Assembly: GCF_910591885.1 (NCBI RefSeq)
Contig: NC_063274.1
Coordinates: 310,001 to 374,000, forward strand
DNA from: Bombus terrestris
Lineage: Eukaryota; Arthropoda; Insecta; Hymenoptera; Apidae
Direction: 5' to 3'
DNA length: 64,000 nucleotides
The position numbers were made by a program, and so were the translations under genes. The notes under the pieces were generated by a model that made no database searches, was not told the DNA's origin, and worked only from the letters and a program-made list of their open reading frames with translations. How positions within the stretch are numbered: the stretch's first letter is position 1; every line of letters begins with the position of its first letter. Of the stretch, positions 13,872 to 26,700 are shown in pieces.

Positions 13872-16800
13872 CTTTCCTTCTCTTTGCTATGTCTCTTTTC
13901 TCTCTTATATTCCATAAAACGCGCCGATTTGCCTCGAAAGATCGATCTCTACGAAAGCATCGATTTCCATTTTCTATTTTCACTCGCGATCTTCGCTCGA
14001 GTTTTCGCAAAAAGCGTTGATTCGTCCCTCTGCCGTCGATCGCAAGATCGCGCGATTCCTTCTCTCCGTTGTCGGTTGGTCGTTTAAAAATTTCGGAATT
14101 TCGTCGGACCGATAAAAATTTCAACAACGATCGCGTCTAACCAATCCAATTATCCCGATTATTATCGCTAACCGATGAATTATCCAGCCTGTCGAGAGAT
14201 TCAACGTAACTTTGAAATACTATCCAGAGCGCTATGTCCGCGTGAGATTGCTTTGGTTATTTTTTTAGTTGCCATTGTTGCGCGTTTCCGTGCTAGTACC
14301 GTGTCACGATCTCGTACGACGATACGAGGTAAATCTAACGAGAAAAATTTTCTAGTTTTCTACGGAGACGATTCGCGTGATAACGGAAGGATGGGTTCCA
14401 GATGTTGGCAGGTGTACTTTGATCGTACGATTCGAACGACGACGGATCGATTTTCGAATATAAGGAATACAAGGTGTTTCTTAAAGTTGTCGATTCGAGT
14501 TCTTCTCGGATATCGATCGATGATTTTTCGTAACGTTTGATATTTCCTGAAATTCCTCGAATTCTTCGTTCATTCTCTCTCGACGGGCGTTCGTTTGTTT
14601 GTTCGTGAAAGTAGGAAATATTATAAATATCTGTCCACTCGTGCGGAGGTAAATTCAGTTCGGAAGGTTTCCAACTCGCGAACGAGTGACAAGTGTTTCC
14701 AACTAACTGTTGAAAAAAAATATTCCTCTCGTTTCGTTTGTAGATTTAAATCCCACACAATGTCAATAAACACGGAATGTTTCTAACTGGTGGCGTACGT
14801 GTGGCACGGGTCGATTTACTTTGGTATTCTTAGATCTCTGAAATCTTTCGATCATTCCACCAAACTGGCGTATCTGCGATCGTATCGCCGGATACCGCCA
14901 CTCGTCTCTCCATACTTTCAATCAACACGGACAACGTTTTAGCGAGTAATTGGTCGACCAACGGCCATCGATATCCATCGCGTTCGCAAATTCGCAATTC
15001 GCCGATGGGAAATAAGGGATCTTCTCTTCGTCTCGATATCGTGGAATGTTTAAAAGTTGCCGCGAGCTAATCTCTGGTAATTTGGATGTAGATCGTAGAA
15101 GAAAGATCGGGGTGATCTGGTCCGAAAGGTTCTTCGAGGCCTGCGGCGTTTCAGCGTGTTCACCTTTCAAAGTCTCCCGACGAGCGACCAAGTAGTCACG
15201 AAAATAGTTCGTTCCAAGATATCATACGCCCTCCGTATACCACGCTGCGTACTTTTTCGAGCGGCCTACGAAATCTTATCCTCGACCTATATCTAATTAC
15301 CATAAAATAGTGCGTCGTTTTCGTTTCCGTGCGTTACAGAGCGACAGCGAGTCCGTTCGACGATCCAGTCAGTTTCCCTGGAATGGTAAGGTAAAAGCGA
15401 TCGCGCGGCTGAATGCGCGAATACCTGAAAGTGGAATGCAACCGGAGGAGACGAGTATCGATCGGATAGCCTGTCCGAAAACTATCTTCGTATCCGATGA
15501 AATCTCACGAGAGTCGACAGTGCGACGGTTTTCTCCGTTCGATGCGATGCGTCGTCGAACGCGAAAATTCGCTACTTTGTACGAACACTGGCCGAGTCTT
15601 TACGTTCTTTTCTATTTTACTCCGAACGGACTTGTTCCGCCCGTTTTCCAACGTTTATCGCCAGCAAACTCGCAATTCCTTTTTTCCCAGCCAAGTCGTT
15701 TCCGCGTTATTCCGATCTCGTGGGTCGACTTTTTCTCTTCTTTCCCGAGCCACCAGCTTTCCAGTTCTTCTCGTTGAGAGAGACGAAGCTAACCGATCAC
15801 AGCTTCGTGTAAATTCCACTTTACTTTCGCGATATTATCCGTCGTTCGGGATATTCGCACACGGTTGCGAATCGAATTATATTCATCGGAATATACATAT
15901 CCCGTCTACTTTTCTTCTTTTCCTTTTTCTTTTTCTTTTTTTTTTTTTTTTTTCTTTTTTTCGCGAAAGTAGTCTCGAAATCGCAGATTTTGTCCCCCTA
16001 TTCTCCGAGTGTTTTCTGCAGCGTTTTATCAAACGTCGAACGCGTCGTAATCATCCTGGTTCGTACGAATTTCGACAACGTTCCAGCAAGCGTGTCGATA
16101 GAGATTCGAAAAAAGAAAGAACAAACGGTTTCGCTTCATTTCCGTACACATGGAGGATCTAACGCGTCGTTCGATTCACCAAGGCTAGGATAGCGTCTGA
16201 TTCTGGATCCTGTCATTTTGTTGATCGCGCTGCTTTTACCTACCGTGTATCGTCTTTTACCATTGCATCGACGAGTACGAGCAAACGCTCGATTAAATTA
16301 CACGTTTGATTTTAGATTTTCGATCGAACGTACAAATTCTGTTATATCGTTGTATCGTGCGTACGACGAGAAGACCGAGGTCTTTCGTTTGCCTCGAAAT
16401 CACTGAAATACGGTTTTGTTCTTTTCTTTTCTTTTCTTTTTTTCTTCTTTCTCTTTTTGTTTTAAAACCAGGTTAAATGAATGGCAATTGTACGGTTCAA
16501 CGAAGTAATCTAGCTCTTTCGTGTGACGCGATGTATTTCGGAGAGAAACGGTCGACGAGAGCGGCGGTATCGGCGCGTCGTGCAACGAGAAACGACGTCG
16601 GATAAACTGGAAACACGATTCACGGTTTCGACGAGTTTGCCGCCCATCGAATTCCTTCGCATGCGCTTCGCAAGCTCTCTCGGGGGGCCGTTGGACGACG
16701 CGGCGACGCAACGACGCAACGACGCGACGCCGTGCCAGCGGCATCCGTCGCCACGACGCGCGATTCGCGCGTTTTCCGACCTTGGCTCGCCTTCTATCGG

Positions 16801-17775
16801 TCGTGAATACGCTTCGTATGGTCCCGCGAAATGTCTTTGAAAATCTAAAACGTCAGGCTTTCCAAGCCACTTTCAACCTCGATACCGTCTTATGGCAGAT
16901 CGAGCAACTCGTACGAAACGAAAATTACGTCTCGCTGAGCGATAGGCGACATCTGGCAAAGTAGTACACACGTATCATAACGTACTAACTTGCAGTGAAA
17001 CGAGTCGACGCGCGACGAAGCAACCAGACTGCTGATCTTTCGATTCGAAAGTTTTCCCATTGCGATATTCGATTTTTCAAATCGACCGTGTAAGGTCGCG
17101 TTACTTGCAGGGATTGTTACAACTTTGTCGTAGCGTAGCTTAACGTTCGAAGAAGAAGGTTATTTCTCCTTCTTATAAATCCTATGCATCTTCGATCAGG
17201 CATTTTGCGCAATTTTATATCTCAAGGTCTGACTCGTTGCGAATTTAATTAAACCGGATCGTGCAGCTTGCGAAATGCTACGCTGTTTTCGATTGGACGG
17301 TGCCACCTATAAGAATCCTTATACAACGTGCGTATCTTCGCGTACACTATATTTATTTACTTTAAACTAAATTGTAATTATTATTACTATCGTCGATTAT
17401 CTTGATTATTTTCTATTCCATTTCTTCGTCGCTATGTATAAAACAGTTGAAATGATATTTTTTCTGGGTCTGATCGTCTAAGGATTTGCTTCTCTATACG
17501 TATATAGGTATGCTTATCGATAAAATGGATAAGAGATACGATATAGCGAGAGTGGAGAGAGAAGCGTATCTTGGTTGGCTTCGTTACGACTCGTTGCAGT
17601 CGGTTGCGTCTAATTGAGCGAAATATTTTCCTTCTTCGACCAGCTGCGTTGCTTCGAATAACGAAATGACGAAATTAATCGATAGATTTTTTTTTTTTTT
17701 TTTCTTTTTCTTTTTAATGCTTTAACGCTAACGCGCTTTTAACGCATAACGCTATTCGAATACGTTTTGTCGCAG
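13872..17775. other. Region between the GPCR start and the first visible dynein exon
   Basis: No exon is recognised. It should contain the 5' UTR and promoter of the minus-strand receptor and, on the plus strand, the end of an intron leading into dynein exon 17776-17930. I looked on the plus strand for the dynein AAA2 P-loop exon that should come next upstream and did not find it. Two overlapping open frames (15310-15777 and 15497-16162) run through pyrimidine-rich DNA and resemble no family. Poly-T tracts lie near 15930-15960, 16425-16445 and 17688-17715. Confidence 0.6.
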
Positions 17776-20700
17776 TGCTACGAGGTTCTGAAGGAAGCGT
17801 GCACGAAACTGAAGGGACAACTACAGCCAAGCGGTAAACCATTCGCGACTGTGATCACGCATGTGTTGAATCCAAAATCAATTACGATGGGTCAACTGTA
17901 CGGCGAATACGATCTTAACACGCGTGAATGGTGAGTGAATGACGAGTGAAATCGGGATAACGGATCGAACAAAGTTTAAGAGCTGTATCGCGCGTACATG
18001 CGAGCGAAAGAAATATTGCTCTTAACGAAGATTCGCGAATATCGGTAATGGGAAAGATGCCAGGCATCTGGAATTTAAACGCGATATCCTCTATAAATAT
18101 TATTAGCCTTTTCGTATTATCGATTATTTCGACGCTGTATTATACCAAGCGTTTGCTTATACGTTTGCAAACTTTACTTTCGCTTAAGTGGACGAACCTT
18201 TCTACGGTCGCTCGTGTTTTTCGAATGCCAATGTGCAAGCTATTTCTCGTCGTGTAACAGATCGCGATTTCGTAAAAACGTGAAATTCATCGAAAGAATC
18301 AATTTCGTTTGTCGCGAAACGTACGGTATCTCTGTTGCGTGAAAACGCGATTTCAGAGAACGTATCCGGCATATATTCGGCGAGTACGCGGATCACGCAA
18401 CGCGATTTTTTTTTTTTTATTTTAAACAAACAACGGAGATTGCCGTCTACCGCGAGTTTGTCCGTTCGCGCTTGAACAAACAGGCGAAAATATTGGCAGA
18501 AAAATTCTCTTCCGTGAAAATTGCGTCGCAAAATTACGTTCAAATTTTCAGCACGCCGTTGCCGTAAAAGTTGTTACCGCTGGAAAGTCGCGCTTATAGT
18601 CGAGAGAACTAAAAGGAAATGCATTTTTGTTAGGACCGATGGAATTTTCTCGACGTTGCTCAGAGCTGGGATAGCCGCGGACGATTCAAACAAACGTTGG
18701 TACGTTTTCGACGGACCTGTCGATGCGCTGTGGATCGAGAACATGAATACCGTGTTGGACGACAATAAGAAACTTTGTCTAACCTCCGGTGAAATAATGA
18801 AGATCCTGCCTACGATGACGATGATGTTCGAAGTAGCTGACCTGAGGGTCGCTTCGCCGGCTACGGTTTCAAGGTTAATTTGCAAAAAATAATTCATCGA
18901 TGAATCGTTGATAGAACCGAATAACCGTAAACGATGTAAACCGTAACTTTGACCAACGATTCTTTTCGATGGTCAAACAACGCGATAAGCGAAATTACGC
19001 GCCAAACCGGCCCTAAACCCTTAGCTATGCTTATAGACGAATACAGAGGAAGGAATTGGGCTTAGGCCGATAACGTACGAGTACGTAGGATTCGCATCGA
19101 GCGTCGCTCAACGTCAACGAACGAACGAAACAAAGAAACGGCATATTTATATTCGTATTTGGATTTACATCTATCTTCATTGTATGTTTATATTTACATT
19201 TATATTTAGAGACCGACCGTAAACGCCGACAATCGTGCTACGATAAAGCAACGTGCGTGCCTATCGTGTATAGGCTGATACGTAAAAAAGAAAGCGTAAA
19301 AAAAAAAAAGCGTAAAAAATGGGTAAAAAATGCTTAAAAAGTACTAGCTGGTTGATCGTGTGGCGGTGATTGTTCGACGATTTTAATCTTTACCCCGATG
19401 GTCAGATGCGGCATGGTGTATCTAGAGCCAGAAGGTTTAGGTCTCGATCCCCTCGTTAATTGCTGGTTAAAACGATTGCCCAAAGTAAGCGCTCTACGGA
19501 TAAGCGAACAACCGATTGAAACTTACGTACGTCGTAGCTAGCACGTAACTGTATAATTACAGAATATGTCGGAATACGTGGACGAAATCGGCGAATTAAC
19601 CAGGCAGTTTTTATTTCCCGGGCTGAAAGTTCTACGTAACGATTTACGAGAAATCGTAAGCACCGTCGATTCCGGAATGGTACAGTCCTACATAAACTTG
19701 ATGAACTTTCGGATCGGTCCGATGGCTGGACGAGACGGGAAACCTCCGCCGAGTGTCAATTTCCAACAACTTATCCGTAAGAACTATTCCCTCGAAATAG
19801 TTTCAACCGTTTTTCTCTTTTTTCTAACTTTTCTTATTTCCAGCGTTTAATTTAACGTTAAAAGGGAAAATTGTGGACATCGCCGTCTGCCGTCTACCGT
19901 CTACCGTCTACCGCTACACGCTACGACCGTTACCGACGTAACGAGAAATCCGATCGCTCGCAATCGCCAAAATAACGGAAACGCGGCATATTGTTTTTCT
20001 TTTTTTTTTTTTTTTTTTTTTTATTAGGCAGGGATGCGTTTATCGCGTTATCGTTTCAACTAAGGAAACCAGAGATACGCTTCTACCTTCCGTACGTACG
20101 AAATCTTTGCTGAAATCAGCGATATCGGTTAATATCAGCAAGCTTCCATTTAAACGTTTAACCGTCGCGAAAAGTTTGTTCTATCGCGTATGTAAGACTT
20201 TTCCTATTACGGTTGTCGATACAACCGGTTTAGATTATCGTGACTATCGAGGATACGACAACGATCGATATCGAGCAAAGAGCGACGTCATTTGCTCGCG
20301 TTACGTGTCTAATTTCGTTCGATTTTGCGAAAAGTAGCGGGACGAGATATTTTCATTTGTGCAATGTCTACGCCACCTATTGGATATTCCGTGAGAAAGC
20401 ACGCGATAAGCCTGATAAATCTTTATAGCGAACGATGGGGAAGTTGGCTGGCGTAGGATTGAGCGTACGAGCGTTACGAAATCGGTAACCTTGGAAACTC
20501 TCGTGGCTAGGAAAGATAAATCACGAGAGAGGATAATTACCGCCAGGACGCGAACATGTAACGATGAAAGTAGATTAATCTCGCGATAACTAATCGCGTT
20601 TATCGGGTTTGTCGGGTTTGTCGAATTTATCGGGTTTTTCGGGTTTATCGGGCGAAAACCAGTCACGACATTCGAGATGACGATAGTATCGTTGCAGCCG

Positions 20701-23700
20701 GATTGCTGTCACCTTGGGCAGCTTTCGCCGCGGTCTGGAGTCTCGGAGCGACCAGCGACTATAACGGTCGTCTGATATTCAACGAGTGGACGAGAAAAGT
20801 GCAAAGGGACAATCGTCATCCTTTGCCGTTTCCCGACGATGGTTTGGTGTTCGATTACAGGTGTACATCTTGGTCGAACCGACCCCGTTCTTTTCCCTTT
20901 GCCTCGCTTTTTTCCCCGTTTCAATGGCGATTCTTCGCCCGTAGATTGCACGACGGAGGCTTCACCGATCCGATCGACGGCCAAGAACCGGTCGCGCCAA
21001 GGTGGTACAAATGGTTGGACGACGTGGCTGCGATCAACATCACGCCAGAGATGAAGTTTGCCGGTAAACAGCGAAACGTGGTAAAACAAAGATACTCGTT
21101 CCGTACGTAATTATTTCGTTACGATCGTGACAACAGACATGGAAATACCGACGATGGACAGCGTAAGAAGCGCGACTCTGATCGGCTATCTGTTGATCAA
21201 CAACTCGAACCCACTGTGCGTCGGGCCAACCGGAAGCGGAAAGACACTGACCGTAACGGCGAAACTCTCGAGGAACATGCCGAAAAAGTTTATCTGCGAC
21301 TTTATCACCTTCTCTGCCAGGACCAGCGCGAATCAAACTCAGGTATGGGATAGGTCGTATAAACGATACGCATAAACGATATAAAGGATATAAAGTACGA
21401 AGAAGAAAAATCGAAGAGATTCGTTAAATCGGGAAACTAAAGATGGTTTCGTGGTTCGTCGGCGATAAAAAGGATTTGATCGACGAAAAATTGACGAAAA
21501 GGCGCAAAGACGTGTACGGGCCACCGTTGCTTCGACAGCAAGTCTTCTTCATCGACGATTTGAACATGCCCGCTCTCGACACGTACGGTGCTCAGCCTCC
21601 TATCGAATTGCTCCGACAATTCATGGACTTTCGAGGTAATTCGTAAACGTTCGAAACGCGATTTAACCGGTTTCCACGAGCCGAGCGAGGCGTTTACCGC
21701 GTTCTGTTCTGTACCGCGAATCGAGCCGCAGCGATGAAAATATTTCAGGATGGTACGACCGGAAGGAGATCGGTTCGTTCAGCCGGATAGAGGATGTCAA
21801 TTTCGTGGGTGCGATGGGACCGCCCGGTGGCGGTAGAAATCCAATAACCGACAGACTGTTGCGACACTTTCATTTCATTGCATTCCCGGAAATGGAAGAC
21901 GACGCTAAGGTAATACTTAAAGGACGTTTTTCAGCCGGTTGACGAGCGAGGCGCGACGATTACGGTGACCGTCGCATAGACAGCCGGAAGTAATTAAGAA
22001 AGCGGACCAAAGCGTTGAAAGTTTCGATTTCGATCGGGCGAACAAAGATTCTATCGGAAATGGGAATTTTCCTGTCGTTGTTCGACCGTTCCAACCGTAT
22101 GTTGGAACAAAAGCGACCGTAAAATCGATCTTTCGATACAGCCAGCCCCAAGCGCTAGATGCGTGAAACCCCTTAAACGCCGATGGCTGACTACCATGGG
22201 TAACTTCCAGCACAGCCGAGTCGCGTTCATTTTCCTCGACGTTTATCCGGTTTTATTCCATCGAGTCGTCGATCCACGCCCACAAGGAATAATCGTAGCT
22301 CGTGAAAGAGACAAAGTATCGCCGGTGCCTGCCTCTGTTTGTCCTCTCCCTCGTGCTCGCTGCAATTAGTCGTCGTAAGTCGCGCCACTGCCTGCCATAA
22401 TTTATCTTGATCGCCGATTTCGCTAGTAACGAGTGGCCATAACCGTCAAGCCCCCGTTCGAATCTGTTTCTTCCCCCGGCCTACGTTTTAAATTGGTTAG
22501 ATCGGGCAAGGTCGACGCGGGCACGCGTTACCTTCCATTCGGGGAGTGTACTTATTCGTGTCGGGTATGCAACCGTTTTCGATAAAAATGTGAAAAATGT
22601 CCGAAAGCGTAGCTCGTGCGAGACGAAAGTAAGGAGAAACGACCAGCGATGTACGTAGGTGTCGCGTATTCTGTTGCCGATTCTTTTAAATTCTACGCGT
22701 TCCTCCTTATTTGCCACGTGGCAAATACGTATTACAAAATATCTCCAAAGTCCATCGTTCCAGAGATCCGTTCGTTGTTTTAATCTTTTTCCTTCTATCG
22801 ATCGTTTGTCGCCGCGAACAATTTGGATTTTAGGCAACCCGCCTATCTCGTCGTTTCCGACGAATAAAAGTTTTTCAGCCGAGCCACGATCTTGGTTCGA
22901 CCGACGAATTTTAAAACGCGAGCAATAAGCAGACGTAGATTAACGAAAAAATGGTCCACGTTTTTACGCTAGAGACACATCTTTGGAACGATTCTAAACG
23001 CCTGGCTGTCCGCGACGCCGCACTTTGCGCACATGTTGGACGCTTTTGTCAACTCGACGTTGGATTTATACACCGTTATATGCAAGCAGTTGCTGCCGAC
23101 GCCTCACAAGTCTCATTACACCTATAACGTTCGCGATCTCGGCAAAGTGTTCCAAGGAATGCTCATGATGAATCCGGCAAAAATAAAGGTTTGTAAAGCC
23201 TCGACTTTTATCGCTTTCGCGTCGTTTATAAATTTAACGGATTATCGCAACGCGGAAAATACGGTTATATCGCGTGTGTTTCTTTGTACCGACGATACGA
23301 ACGTTAACGACAGGGGTAGCTGCTGTAACTGTACGAAACGTATCCACGTAAGGTAACGGCGTTAACGATACGCTCGTCGATGCGATAACGTCGAAACGAT
23401 TTTATGATGCAGCGTCGAGAAAAATTGCTGTTACTCTGGTACCACGAGAACGTACGAGTGTTCAGCGATCGTTTGGTGAACGACCAAGACCGAAAATGGT
23501 TCGACGACCTCTTACGAAATACGATGAGCAGAGAGTTTCGATGCGATCCCAGGGAAATCGTCGGCGATGTAACGTTATTTTTCGGTGACTTTGTTGGGAC
23601 CAGCAAACAGTACGATGAAATAACCGATCGGAAGAAGGCAAGCGTTTGTTCGTATTAGATCGATAACGCGAATCGTCCACGACGTTCGTCGTTCGATAAC

Positions 23701-26700
23701 GAATCCATTTGCAGCTCTATGCACTGCGTACAAAGGTTTTGTCGATCGTTCGCGTCGATATACCAATTACCAGATAATTGGAATGCGTTGCGAGTTACCG
23801 ATATTGCTCGTAGATGGAACACGTGTTGGAGGAATTCTTGGAAGATTACAATGCTTCGACAACGACACCCATGAAGCTGGTACTGTTCCAAGACGCTATG
23901 GATCATATCTGCAGGATTAATCGAATCCTACGACAGCCTAGAGGAAACGCTCTACTTTTGGGAATGGGTGGATCGGGTGACGTAGAGAACAATTTTTCTA
24001 TATTTTTACTTCTTTCGTTTCTTCGCGCCGACCAATTTCCGTGCACGTTTAGCCGTCAAAGAGGAAACTCTTGGAACGATCGATAAAATAAATATCGAGA
24101 AACTTGGTACGAACTCGAAGAAGCTTTTTACACGTAATCCAGCTTTTTACCAGATTTCTTGGATTTTTTCATAGCTCGATCTTGATAAATCCTCGATCGA
24201 CGAGGAACGCGCTTCTTCGTATCATCGGGATCGTTCTAAACGTAACATCGTTATCCTTGTTTAGGACGACAGAGCTTAACGAGACTAGCCTCGAACATGC
24301 AAGATTACGCTTGTTTTCAAATAGAGCTGAGCAGCGCATACGCGTCGAGCGATTGGCGCGACGACATTAAAAATTCAATGATGAAGGCCGGTGTACAGAA
24401 CCAATGTATCGTCTTTTTATTTTCCGACACACAGGTAAATTACGAGATCTCGATATCGATCGTTACCCGTATCTATAAAATATCTATTTTATTCGATCTA
24501 TCTTCTCGAGAATTTCGCTTTGTCGGTTTTCGATATTATCGATAATAATCGAAATTCGTAGGACACGATGTGATACGCGCGTTCTTCGTATTATCGATCG
24601 ATCGAACTCGAAGAGCGACATTTCTGGTATATTCGAAGAACCGTAATAATTTCCAGGATATAGAGACGATATCGCGATAATCGTTGCTTCGTTCTTTCTA
24701 TTTTTTATCTGTCCATTTTCTATTTGTTATCCGTTCGAATCGACGAGCTTCCCTCGCGATCGATCGTTATCCGTTCGGTAAATAGCAGGCGTGTTCGAGA
24801 AGAAGGTAAAAGTATTTATTAATGGTAATCGTTCGCTTCTTCCTGTTTCGAGCCTGTGAAAGTTGTCGTTAGCAGGCGACATTTTTCTCTTCGAGTTTAG
24901 TTTTTAAGACGTTAAGCACAAGCATAAAGAAAGGAGAAAAGATTCGTTCGCTCCGTCGTTCAGATAAAAGACGATTCGATGCTGGAGGACTTGAACAGCG
25001 TGCTAAACAACGGCGACGTGCCAAATATTTACAAGGCGGATGAAATGGAAAAGATCTTTCATTCGATGCGTGGCCACGCGCAAGAAGCTGGCCTACAGAT
25101 CAATAGAAGCAACCTGTTTTCCGTCTACGTGAAGACAGTGCGTAACAATCTACACGTGGTCGTTACCATGAGGTATAGTTTTCCTTTCTTTCTAACGAAA
25201 CCGCGATTGTTTCGACGAATACGAATAAATATCGTAGGATCGTATAGCGGAGGGAAGCGGTATGTATGGAACCGATTAGGCATGCGCGTACACGTATAAG
25301 AGATTGATCGGCGGAAAATCGGTATTCCAGCTTTTACGCGAAAGTTTAGTTCGCAAATAAAATCGCTTCCCTCTACGTACTGGTGTATACAGCCGGGTAG
25401 ATCTCGTCGTCGATACGAACGGCAAATAAAACGAGTCGATATTCGGGCTTGGAATTTCACGTTTCCGCGTTTATACGCAATTTTCGCTGATTTATCGCGG
25501 TCTTAGGATCGGACACGTAAATCAAGCCAGAGAAAGGACGATTGGTAACGCGAAACGAAACATCGTTCGTCGGAGCTTCGTCGATCGATCGTTTCCTCGA
25601 AATTGACGAACGATCTCATCTCATTTTTCTCTCGTTCGTCGCTGTCACGAGGATCCCTCTTAAATCGCGTTTCCTATTTCCCTCGGACGTTTTACCGATT
25701 CTATCGGAATATTTATTCTTCCGTTGCCGTCCCGGAATCGTCTAAATTTCCACTTTCGCTTTATTTCGGTTTCCAAAGACTCGCTTAGAATCCTGTGTGC
25801 GTGGTCGTACGGTAAATTCGTACGGCGAATTTCTTTTCCCATCGACTCGAACGCACGACGAAGAATGCAAATTTCAATGGTCTTTTAAACTTTCAGCCCG
25901 ATCGGTGAGACGTTTCGCGCGCGTATCAGACAGTTTCCAGCTTTGGTGAACTGCTGCACGATCGATTGGTTTTGCCCGTGGCCGGAAGCCGCGCTTCAGG
26001 TTCGTATCGTAATCGTACCCAATTCGCCGCGACGAGACTTTTCCGTCTTTTCTTTCGCCTCGATCAACGATTTATACTTGTTCGCGTTCGTCTTTCAGAG
26101 CGTCGCTTTGCGATTCCTCTCCGAGATACAAGACGAATCTATTACCGAAGACGCGTTGAAGTCGATCGTAAGAATGTGCCAGTATATGCATTCGAGCGTG
26201 ATCGATGCGAGCGATCTCTTTCTCAAGGTAAGTCGGGGTAGGAAAGATCGAACAGAGGGGAAAACTAGAAAATTCTTCGTCGTTATATCGCTCGCGTTGC
26301 TCGTTGTCGCGTTACTACTTGCTCCGAATTATACTCCGCAACGATGTTCAAAGTTTCGACGTTAATCGATATAAGTTTAAAGCACGACTGAATCGAAAGT
26401 TGCTTGGAACAAGAGAATATCGGCGAAACGCGGCCTTTGATTCGATCATCGCGCGGTTATCGTTGAAAGCAGCGATTTGCGTTTCGTACGCGAAACGTAG
26501 ATGTAAAAGCCGCAGCGAGCAAAAACGAGGTAATTTCTTTCTCAATGGCGAAGCAGAATAGTGGAGCGGTAGCAACGGACCAAGAAAAATTTCGTTCAAA
26601 CGTCTTTAATTCGTAAATCTTTCGAACGAAACTAGGCGTATCGGGGACAAGTTGTTATTTCGTAAAATTGGGGAACACGGCGCGACCGAGTTGACGATTA

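Larger units (their letters stand above)
17776..21063 (+). other. DNAH1: DNAH1: second half of AAA2 and AAA2-AAA3 linker
   Basis: Six exons. The first begins with Cys-Tyr, which in DNAH1-type proteins directly follows the AAA2 P-loop, so that P-loop was in an exon not present here. Visible landmarks are NPKSITMGQLYGEYD, FDGPVDALWIENMN with NTVLDDNK (Walker B/sensor region), SPATVSRCGMVYLEP across the 18873/19406 junction, and WAAFAAVWSLGAT at the start of exon 20698-20860. All fit AAA2 and the region before AAA3. Confidence 0.9.

Noticed and set aside
12985..14127. A 380-codon open frame on the minus strand, longer than the GPCR frame of the same exon
   Set aside because: It is an alternate frame over receptor exon 1. 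Its translation is rich in Arg, Ser and His with no domain, while the overlapping frame gives an unmistakable 7TM protein that joins in phase to three more exons.
15310..16162. Two overlapping frames of 155 and 221 codons upstream of DNAH1
   Set aside because: They run through pyrimidine tracts (poly-Phe/Leu), match no dynein tail or other family, and have no splice context.
16782..16964. A short frame thought to be an upstream dynein exon
   Set aside because: Its sequence does not fit the AAA1-AAA2 region, it ends in a stop without a donor, and it lacks the P-loop required before exon 17776.
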